DNA from: Heligmosomoides polygyrus polygyrus
Taxonomy: Eukaryota > Nematoda > Chromadorea > Rhabditida > Heligmosomidae
Length of the DNA: 64,000 nt
Assembly (NCBI GenBank): GCA_947396885.1
Contig: OX377202.1
Span: 84,424,408-84,488,407 of the forward strand
Direction of reading: 5' to 3'
Below, piece after piece: positions 49,452 through 57,650 of this stretch. Position 1 is the stretch's first letter, and each line of letters opens with the position of its first letter. A program made the translations under genes and the position numbers. Under the pieces are notes generated by a model. It saw only the letters and a program-made list of their open reading frames with translations, made no database searches and was not told where the DNA came from.

Positions 49452-50028
49452 AAAGCTGATGGTGTGCTGCGTGACAACTAGCTGGGCGAACCCTTATCGC
49501 AGTCCGGCGCCGCGGTGGATGGTTGGAACCCGTCTCAGTGCAACCAAGCGGCTTGCACTAAAGCTTCTACTCAGCCGCGGTGTTCATCGCCTTCCTCGAG
49601 GGGGAGTGCCACTCCGGAGGGAGTACTCGAATATGTACAGCAAGCACCGCACGAGAAAATAATTTTCTTTTCGAAATTCTTTCCTCTCGGTCGCGCCATT
49701 AAATTCCTTCTGTTTCTGAGTAGACGTATAGATTCCCGTAGCAGTGCGAGCTGTGAAACGAAGGCACGGACTGGAACTATGGATTTTGTAGAGGAGTGTG
49801 AAGGTGGTGGAAGGACGGCGTCCAGACGGCGAATACGCAGCAAGATCCTCGTCCTGGCAGCCGTCCTGTCGTCCCTCGACCCGCTGCTGCTCGCAGTCGC
49901 GGGCTGGACGAAGGCTAGGATGAGTAGGGGGTCCCGGCTTGCTTCCCTGACAAGATCCAGCGATGTACAAGGCAAGGATCACCTGTTCGCCACTCGCCAT
50001 GTGTGCGACTAGCGCAGCACAAACGTTC

Positions 50029-50147
50029 GCTTACGGCCATACCACGTTGAAAGCACGCCATCCCGTCCGATCTGGCAAGTTAAGCAACGTTGGGCCTGGT
50101 TAGTACTTGGATCGGAGACGGCTTGGGAATCCCAGGTGTCGTAAGCT
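50029..50147 (+). rRNA. rrn-4: 5S ribosomal RNA, unit 43
   Basis: Type B copy, standard 5S sequence. Confidence 0.97.
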
Positions 50148-50469
50148 TTTGCGTATTTCAACAAAAAAAACATTGATCACTGGGAAGGTTTTTACTCTTG
50201 CCAAAAAAAGAAAACATTTTATATTATTTGATATTTGCGGAGCGTTTGTTCAACGATTTCTAACGTTCGAATCAATGTATTCTAAAAAAATTCAAACTAC
50301 TTTTAAAATTTAATTAGTTTTTCATGTTTCGGTCACTCTACTCTTCAAAAATCCATCACGGACACACGCTTTCTATGGCAATTCCCTCCACCAGGCCTTC
50401 GTAACGTGAAGCAGCTTACCAGCACGTTTCTTTGAGAAACGTAGCGTTCCAGCCTATTCATTGGAGTGA

Positions 50470-50566
50470 TTGTTCTCTCCTTTGAGGAGAGGTTTCCAAA
50501 ATTTGTCTGACCACAATGTGAATTGGGTCGGATCTTAAAAGTACCTCAAACTTGGGTAATTAAACC
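50470..50566 (-). ncRNA. sls-1: SL1 spliced-leader RNA, unit 44
   Basis: Intact type B copy. Confidence 0.95.
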
Positions 50567-51143
50567 AAAGCTGATGGTGTGCTGCGTGACAACTAGCTGG
50601 GCGAACCCTTATCGCAGTCCGGCGCCGCGGTGGATGGTTGGAACCCGTCTCAGTGCAACCAAGCGGCTTGCACTAAAGCTTCTACTCAGCCGCGGTGTTC
50701 ATCGCCTTCCTCGAGGGGGAGTGCCACTCCGGAGGGAGTACTCGAATATGTACAGCAAGCACCGCACGAGAAAATAATTTTCTTTTCGAAATTCTTTCCT
50801 CTCGGTCGCGCCATTAAATTCCTTCTGTTTCTGAGTAGACGTATAGATTCCCGTAGCAGTGCGAGCTGTGAAACGAAGGCACGGACTGGAACTATGGATT
50901 TTGTAGAGGAGTGTGAAGGTGGTGGAAGGACGGCGTCCAGACGGCGAATACGCAGCAAGATCCTCGTCCTGGCAGCCGTCCTGTCGTCCCTCGACCCGCT
51001 GCTGCTCGCAGTCGCGGGCTGGACGAAGGCTAGGATGAGTAGGGGGTCCCGGCTTGCTTCCCTGACAAGATCCAGCGATGTACAAGGCAAGGATCACCTG
51101 TTCGCCACTCGCCATGTGTGCGACTAGCGCAGCACAAACGTTC

Positions 51144-51262
51144 GCTTACGGCCATACCACGTTGAAAGCACGCCATCCCGTCCGATCTGGCAAGTTAAGC
51201 AACGTTGGGCCTGGTTAGTACTTGGATCGGAGACGGCTTGGGAATCCCAGGTGTCGTAAGCT
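51144..51262 (+). rRNA. rrn-4: 5S ribosomal RNA, unit 44
   Basis: Type B copy, standard 5S sequence. Confidence 0.97.
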
Positions 51263-51584
51263 TTTGCGTATTTCAACAAAAAAAACATTGATCACTGGGA
51301 AGGTTTTTACTCTTGCCAAAAAAAGAAAACATTTTATATTATTTGATATTTGCGGAGCGTTTGTTCAACGATTTCTAACGTTCGAATCAATGTATTCTAA
51401 AAAAATTCAAACTACTTTTAAAATTTAATTAGTTTTTCATGTTTCGGTCACTCTACTCTTCAAAAATCCATCACGGACACACGCTTTCTATGGCAATTCC
51501 CTCCACCAGGCCTTCGTAACGTGAAGCAGCTTACCAGCACGTTTCTTTGAGAAACGTAGCGTTCCAGCCTATTCATTGGAGTGA

Positions 51585-51681
51585 TTGTTCTCTCCTTTGA
51601 GGAGAGGTTTCCAAAATTTGTCTGACCACAATGTGAATTGGGTCGGATCTTAAAAGTACCTCAAACTTGGGTAATTAAACC
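51585..51681 (-). ncRNA. sls-1: SL1 spliced-leader RNA, unit 45
   Basis: Intact type B copy. Confidence 0.95.
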
Positions 51682-52258
51682 AAAGCTGATGGTGTGCTGC
51701 GTGACAACTAGCTGGGCGAACCCTTATCGCAGTCCGGCGCCGCGGTGGATGGTTGGAACCCGTCTCAGTGCAACCAAGCGGCTTGCACTAAAGCTTCTAC
51801 TCAGCCGCGGTGTTCATCGCCTTCCTCGAGGGGGAGTGCCACTCCGGAGGGAGTACTCGAATATGTACAGCAAGCACCGCACGAGAAAATAATTTTCTTT
51901 TCGAAATTCTTTCCTCTCGGTCGCGCCATTAAATTCCTTCTGTTTCTGAGTAGACGTATAGATTCCCGTAGCAGTGCGAGCTGTGAAACGAAGGCACGGA
52001 CTGGAACTATGGATTTTGTAGAGGAGTGTGAAGGTGGTGGAAGGACGGCGTCCAGACGGCGAATACGCAGCAAGATCCTCGTCCTGGCAGCCGTCCTGTC
52101 GTCCCTCGACCCGCTGCTGCTCGCAGTCGCGGGCTGGACGAAGGCTAGGATGAGTAGGGGGTCCCGGCTTGCTTCCCTGACAAGATCCAGCGATGTACAA
52201 GGCAAGGATCACCTGTTCGCCACTCGCCATGTGTGCGACTAGCGCAGCACAAACGTTC

Positions 52259-52377
52259 GCTTACGGCCATACCACGTTGAAAGCACGCCATCCCGTCCGA
52301 TCTGGCAAGTTAAGCAACGTTGGGCCTGGTTAGTACTTGGATCGGAGACGGCTTGGGAATCCCAGGTGTCGTAAGCT
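52259..52377 (+). rRNA. rrn-4: 5S ribosomal RNA, unit 45
   Basis: Type B copy, standard 5S sequence. Confidence 0.97.
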
Positions 52378-52699
52378 TTTGCGTATTTCAACAAAAAAAA
52401 CATTGATCACTGGGAAGGTTTTTACTCTTGCCAAAAAAAGAAAACATTTTATATTATTTGATATTTGCGGAGCGTTTGTTCAACGATTTCTAACGTTCGA
52501 ATCAATGTATTCTAAAAAAATTCAAACTACTTTTAAAATTTAATTAGTTTTTCATGTTTCGGTCACTCTACTCTTCAAAAATCCATCACGGACACACGCT
52601 TTCTATGGCAATTCCCTCCACCAGGCCTTCGTAACGTGAAGCAGCTTACCAGCACGTTTCTTTGAGAAACGTAGCGTTCCAGCCTATTCATTGGAGTGA

Positions 52700-52796
52700 T
52701 TGTTCTCTCCTTTGAGGAGAGGTTTCCAAAATTTGTCTGACCACAATGTGAATTGGGTCGGATCTTAAAAGTACCTCAAACTTGGGTAATTAAACC
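52700..52796 (-). ncRNA. sls-1: SL1 spliced-leader RNA, unit 46 (last)
   Basis: Last intact SL1 copy of the array. Confidence 0.95.
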
Positions 52797-53373
52797 AAAG
52801 CTGATGGTGTGCTGCGTGACAACTAGCTGGGCGAACCCTTATCGCAGTCCGGCGCCGCGGTGGATGGTTGGAACCCGTCTCAGTGCAACCAAGCGGCTTG
52901 CACTAAAGCTTCTACTCAGCCGCGGTGTTCATCGCCTTCCTCGAGGGGGAGTGCCACTCCGGAGGGAGTACTCGAATATGTACAGCAAGCACCGCACGAG
53001 AAAATAATTTTCTTTTCGAAATTCTTTCCTCTCGGTCGCGCCATTAAATTCCTTCTGTTTCTGAGTAGACGTATAGATTCCCGTAGCAGTGCGAGCTGTG
53101 AAACGAAGGCACGGACTGGAACTATGGATTTTGTAGAGGAGTGTGAAGGTGGTGGAAGGACGGCGTCCAGACGGCGAATACGCAGCAAGATCCTCGTCCT
53201 GGCAGCCGTCCTGTCGTCCCTCGACCCGCTGCTGCTCGCAGTCGCGGGCTGGACGAAGGCTAGGATGAGTAGGGGGTCCCGGCTTGCTTCCCTGACAAGA
53301 TCCAGCGATGTACAAGGCAAGGATCACCTGTTCGCCACTCGCCATGTGTGCGACTAGCGCAGCACAAACGTTC

Positions 53374-53492
53374 GCTTACGGCCATACCACGTTGAAAGCA
53401 CGCCATCCCGTCCGATCTGGCAAGTTAAGCAACGTTGGGCCTGGTTAGTACTTGGATCGGAGACGGCTTGGGAATCCCAGGTGTCGTAAGCT
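53374..53492 (+). rRNA. rrn-4: 5S ribosomal RNA, unit 46 (last)
   Basis: Last copy. The 5S gene and its TTTT terminator are intact and a 7-A run follows. Array homology stops about 40 bp downstream, so no further SL1 gene follows. Confidence 0.97.
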
Positions 53493-53534
53493 TTTGCGTA
53501 TTTCAACAAAAAAACATTGATCACTGGGAGGGTT

Positions 53535-55684
53535 CGTGATTGATGCACTGTGGTTGATCTTGATGGTGATTATGCGCCTCTAGTCGTTGTCGGGACTTTA
53601 ATACCCGCCGCCGTCCCTACCGACGTCCTTTTATCTGTCCTTTTATACTCCGAGCTGAAACAGGAAGTTTCTCGAGCCCAGTTGGCGATTTCACGGCGGC
53701 AGTTGTAGCTGTCAGGTAGTGTCATGAGAGTCTGTCTAGGCTGCGCACATCGTAACTCTCCTCTTACTCGGAAACCAGGATCGACCGCTGCAGGGTAGAC
53801 TCTTCTCGCAGCGCTGGCTACCCCGATGTTCCATTTTGCGATCCCTGATTCCTACTCACCACTCTTACTTGGCTGATGCCTCGTTCAAGACGATTATCCC
53901 TCTAGTCTCGTTAGATAAATTCATGCAAAAACTCTATAGAGTGTCTTCTTTCGTTCTTGTTCATGGCTGCCAGCACCCACTAAGGTCTATCAACTTTTAG
54001 ACCAAATGCAGAGGTTGTTGCTCATCCCTTCACACTTATTTCGTTCAGCAGGCTTTTTTGAATACTGGAAACACGCGACTACGATGAACATCATAAAGTG
54101 GCCTCTATAGAAACTGTATATGAGGGTAAAAGACTAAGAGGAATAAGGCTTTAAACCAACTTGAGATCTTGTACCCCCCACGAGCCCATACAACGATCAC
54201 CTGGCTTGTACTCAGGGCTGGGTGATCGTTGAATGGGCTCGCTAACCCAGTGAGTAACATTACCTGGGCATGAGAATGTGCTTGCCGCGCCCTTAGGAGG
54301 GGCTGAAAAGGTGCGCTTCAGCAGATTTGAGGCCGTAATATGGAGGCTATCTGGGATCGCTTCTATGCTGACTATCTGATGTTGTCTGATCGTTGGGCTA
54401 TGACACTTAAGAGAGCCGTCAATGCTGAGTGTTCTCACTTCCGCTGCACCGGGTCTCCTGAACACATTGACGACAGGGAGACCTTGGATATACGAGGTAT
54501 GGAGGACTGGTTCATGCTCCCACCATGCACCCAAGTGATTACGCCCGCACTCCCATTGTATACTCCTATTCGTACGAAAATCTTTTTCATGAAAGGCATG
54601 AATGGCGAATCACTGCCAATCTTGAACTACTTTAACGCTGCATCAGTCAAGCCTTGAGGAATTTTAATGAAATCTTCTTTTTTGGCCCCGACTCAAGAGC
54701 AGCTTTACAAATGCCAGAAGCTGCGGATTTCCTGTTCAAAAGCAGTGAGGTAGAAAAAATAAATAAAGGCGTTGGAATGATGCCTATGCCTACTGCTGGT
54801 TTAGGGAATCTTTTATGTAGTTCTTTGTATGTAATTGCTCACTGTTTAGGTGTTGTCGTGCAACTTCCAATTTACTAGCAGACTGCTTATTACTCGTTTT
54901 TAATAACTGACACTTCGTCTAGAACAACACTTACTGGAAGATGCAGGCAGATGGACCGCGGAACGTTGTTGTTTGCCGGTTCCACGCTACTCCTCTAAAA
55001 GTTGCTATTCGACAGGGAATTGTGCGGTTTCAGACAACACAGTAGTGCATAGGGGACTAAACGAACGGTTGATTTCTAATTCATTTCTAATTCAGACGGT
55101 GGAAAGCCTTCCACTATTTCTGGGTTTAACAAGCTCCACCGCTGTAATATGTATCTGTGGTGTGCGCCAAAAGCATGCTCACAACCTGACCCCCTGATGC
55201 AAAAAGAATGTTGATAGCCAAAATTAGACGTCGACCATTTCGGTCATTGGAACCTCTTTTCGTACGTGCCTCTTCAAATCAAACGCGCATCAAATTTAGA
55301 CCCTTTGGAATGCAGAGACCTCATCTTTCCTAAAAAGCATTTCTCCAAGGGACTTCTGCACCTGTCACTCTTCTAAAATTATCACGCTATTTTTTTTTTG
55401 AAGCAAGTACTTCATTTCTTTTATTGCCCAACCGTGCGCCTTAATTAACGACACACATGCAGTGCTTTAAATCGCTGGTAGAACGGTAAGCCAGATTACA
55501 AAATGTGCAACAGCCCGAGAGTTTTCAATCCTTTAATCATTTTTACTGTGTGTTAAAGCATTGTTACTAGTAAGGTCTTCAGCTTAACCGGTTCCATGCT
55601 GATATCAGCGGCCGGCCCATCCCCGTATCACGGGTGGGTGCTGACAGACCTGGAGGATATCGCGGATGTTACGTGCGTTCAAAC
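53535..55684. other. Right flank, first part, no confident gene
   Basis: Unique-looking sequence from the array edge to the tRNA-like gene. It holds a 21-bp inverted repeat (54181-54241). Open frames of 105 codons (plus, 54340) and 127 codons (minus, 54151) overlap one another, and neither has a domain I recognise. Nothing else is supported. Confidence 0.5.
54181..54241. repeat. 21-bp inverted repeat, hairpin former
   Basis: Left arm 54181-54201 (CGAGCCCATACAACGATCAC plus one C) pairs with 54221-54241 with a single mismatch (A-A near the middle); the loop is 19 nt and can extend the stem by wobble pairs. Confidence 0.8.
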
Positions 55685-55685
55685 A

Positions 55686-55756
55686 GCGCCGGTGGTGTAA
55701 GGCGAACATCGCTGCCCGGAAAGCAGAAGATGCGGGTTCGAGTCCCGCCTGGCGCA
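55686..55756 (+). tRNA. tRNA-like gene, anticodon uncertain (possibly pseudo)
   Basis: 71-nt cloverleaf. Acceptor GCGCCGG pairs with CTGGCGC (55749-55755, one G-T). D stem is GTGT/ACAT with loop AAGGCGA. The T arm is perfect, GCGGG-TTCGAGT-CCCGC. B box GGTTCGAGTCC (55735-55745) is perfect and the A box at 55693 is near-consensus. A TTTT polymerase III terminator is at 55761. The anticodon arm is odd: only four clean pairs (CTGC/GCAG), C instead of U at position 33, and GGA in the anticodon place. GGA would read a Ser codon, but the variable loop is short, unlike tRNA-Ser. The 3' half resembles tRNA-Arg. Alternatives are a decayed tRNA or the head of a tRNA-derived SINE. Confidence 0.5.
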
Positions 55757-55760
55757 AAAG

Positions 55761-55764
55761 TTTT
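55761..55764 (+). terminator. Polymerase III terminator of the tRNA-like gene
   Basis: TTTT four bases after the discriminator base of the tRNA-like gene. Confidence 0.45.
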
Positions 55765-55784
55765 GATCGCAACAGTTTTGATCA

Positions 55785-56015
55785 GCGGCGACAGCGGTTC
55801 AGCCCTGCTCACGACATATTAGCTGTTGACGAAAGATGCTGATCGGCTCATAGCATCTACTGTGTTTACGGAGTCATCATTATCATCTTTATCATTATAA
55901 TTACTGTCATTCTGAAGCCCTCTGCGCTGTTAAACGCTCGTCGCGCTGTCCAAAGCCTGCCGCGGCGAACGGGGTGTTTACTGTTTACGACGCATGAACT
56001 GCAGACATGTTGAAA
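55785..56015 (+). repeat. Diverged repeat, copy 1
   Basis: Shares ordered blocks with 56370-56600: GCGGCGACAGCGG, CATATTAGCTGTTGA, GAAAGATG-TGATCGG, GTGTTTACGGAGTCATCATT, a TCATTATCATC microsatellite, CGCGCTGTCCAAAGCC and GTGTTTACTG. No coding signal. Confidence 0.8.
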
Positions 56016-56193
56016 CTGCCAGAGCGGTGCAAATCAAAGAACAGTTGATGAGGTTCCCAAACGCGTATCTGTTGGGCGTACATTTGCGCTTCGTACGGGT
56101 TTATCCACCTTTACACTTCATTTCTCCTTCATTTTCGCATTCGAGTTTCCGCGGCGTTTTCGTTTGTTTTTGCGGGTTCTGGCAGAGCTTTTT

Positions 56194-56290
56194 TTTTTAC
56201 AAAACTACCGAATTTAGTGACTTTAATGGCCCCGGTGTGCGAACTGCACCGAGGCCATTAAAGTCACTAAATTCGGTAGTTTTATAAAAA
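56194..56290. repeat. Long near-perfect hairpin (foldback)
   Basis: Left arm 56201-56231 pairs perfectly with 56253-56283 (31 bp, outer AAAACTACCGAATTTAG). Beyond one C-A mismatch at each end the stem continues 6 bp outward and several bp inward (CGGTG/CACCG), about 44 bp in all with a loop of a few nt. A 15-nt copy of the arm tip recurs at 56292-56306. It could be a foldback transposon or MITE, or a small-RNA hairpin. Confidence 0.85.
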
Positions 56291-56369
56291 CATTCGGTAG
56301 TTTTATTTTTTTGGAAGATGTTTACGACCAATTAATCAGTCAGAAAGCCCGTCGCACTGTCCGAGGCCC

Positions 56370-56600
56370 GCGGCGACAGCGGGGAGGCCTGCTGACTACA
56401 CATTAGCTGTTGAAGAAAGATGTTGATCGGTTCATTGCATCTAAGGTGTTTACGGAGTCATCATTATCATCTTTATCATTATCATTACCATCATTACGAA
56501 GCCCACCACGCTGTCCAAAGCCCGCCGCGCTGCCCGAGGCCCGCGGCGACAGCGGGTGTTTACTGCCAACGACACATGACCTGTAGATGGCGCATGTTGA
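56370..56600 (+). repeat. Diverged repeat, copy 2
   Basis: Second copy of 55785-56015, about 585 bp further on. It lacks the tRNA-like head found before copy 1. A partial third piece (GTCGCACTGTCCGAGGCCCG) lies just before it at about 56350-56370. Confidence 0.8.
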
Positions 56601-57464
56601 TCACGTCAACGGTGTTTATCGACCAACTACCAGAACTATCCATGAGGTTTCGAGTGACGTATCTGTTGACGTGTACTTCTTCGTTCAGCTATCTAACATT
56701 AGCAACAGCATATTGTTATGACCGATGGTGTTTCGATCGGGCAGTCGGACCTATTAGTCGCTCAGAAAATCGATATCGATCGATATTATCCATCGCTTGA
56801 GCGGAGCTATTGGTTCTCGCCAGACTTAATCGACCTGGGTGGGTGTTCCGTGATTATGACGACCGACCGAAGGTAAAAGGTAATCAGCCACCATGTTGAA
56901 GCTTCCATCAAGCAATCAATATCAACCGATATTATTGATTGGTCAGTGTCATGGTCTGGAATACGCTTCTTTTGATTTGGAAATTGTTCACCTTGATCTC
57001 AAGAGCATATATACTTCGCGCGCTGAATTACTAAGCTATTTCTACCTGCCCAGGTTCTCCAAATTTAAGTGGTGGACCAGGAGAGGTCAACGAAGAAAGT
57101 TCGTCGGACCTACGCTCAGTTCGACTACGGTTTTAACCAAGTCTTGCTCCTTGGTCCTCAATATTCGGCAGTGCTTTGACCGGTTTCCATACTATGCATA
57201 TGCAGACGAGGATAGTATTTTTTGTCTTAAGTCACCCTTCCCGAAATTCATCACACCTCGTGGCTTAAAGCACGACGACTGTACAGAAACGTCAGAAATT
57301 CGATTAGGCTTGAGGAGCTGCAATAGGTTGTGAACAGAACCCCAGACGAAGCAGGAGTGCTGCTGACATTTTCTTGAGTCCACTACTGGGATGTTACTGA
57401 TATCCAGCAAGGCATCATTCGATCTGTAGTAGGCGTTCGTTTGAACATGTACGACTTCGACGCT
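56601..57464. other. Flank with one 146-codon open frame, coding status unsupported
   Basis: The plus frame 56893-57333 starts in a good context (GCCACCATG) and is the longest ATG frame of the right flank. It has no motif I know, and one frame of this length is not unexpected by chance in this much sequence. Confidence 0.4.
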
Positions 57465-57650
57465 AGGGATGCTTCCTTACTCAGCGTTGGTTGCCGGCGA
57501 AGCCATCCCTAGCTAGGTTTGGGCCACGTTCCCAGCGTGGCCCGCCGTACCCGAAGCCAGCGAAGCCGGCAAGCCTGTCGTGGCCCGCACGTCCAGTGTA
57601 CGGCGCGGGCGAAGCCGGCGACGGACGCTGGTTACCATATATAAAGGGCG
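57465..57650 (+). promoter_or_regulatory. GC-rich block followed by a TATA-like box
   Basis: A CpG-rich stretch with repeated GAAGCC(A/G)GC motifs and a perfect 8-bp hairpin (GGGCCACG 57531-57538 with CGTGGCCC 57546-57553). TATATAAAG follows at 57638-57646. It resembles a core promoter, but no gene is recognised downstream. Confidence 0.25.

Larger units (their letters stand above)
2571..53534. repeat. Tandem 5S rRNA / SL1 RNA gene array, 46 units
   Basis: Head-to-tail array of units of 1115-1119 bp. Every unit has one 5S rRNA gene on plus and one SL1 RNA gene on minus. Homology starts abruptly at 2571, inside the SL1 gene of unit 1, and ends near 53534, about 40 bp after the 5S gene of unit 46. 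Units within a sub-array are almost identical, as expected for concerted evolution by unequal exchange and gene conversion. Linkage of 5S and SL1 in opposite directions is established for Caenorhabditis. The number of units is a minimum because the array contains an assembly gap. Confidence 0.97.
19553..53534. repeat. Type B sub-array (units 16-46)
   Basis: Thirty-one units, normal period 1115 bp and 1116 bp where the A run after 5S has 9 residues. About 27 substitutions and 3 indels separate it from type A, all in spacers. The sub-array is very homogeneous; rare private variants occur at 37064, 37086, 42661, 43725, 47121 and 48185. Confidence 0.93.

Noticed and set aside
2571..53534. CRISPR or bacterial origin
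   Set aside because: The units are 1.1 kb, hold eukaryotic 5S and SL1 genes and lack spacer-type structure.
53354..53548. 64-codon minus frame over the array edge
   Set aside because: It crosses the last 5S gene and the breakpoint; chance frame.
54243..54260. TAACCCAGTGAGTAAC resembling SL2
   Set aside because: Only about nine bases match the SL2 leader, and no donor, Sm site or hairpin follows.
54151..54657. Frames of 127 (minus) and 105 (plus) codons
   Set aside because: They overlap on opposite strands, include the inverted repeat and show no known motif; a vague resemblance of one stretch to BEL/Pao polyproteins was too weak to use.
56420..56800. 126-codon frame rich in His and Tyr
   Set aside because: The start is a TCATTATCATC microsatellite within the diverged repeat; low-complexity translation.
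56893..57333. 146-codon frame with good start context
   Set aside because: No recognisable domain, and one such frame is expected by chance in this much sequence. Kept only as a note in the region entry.
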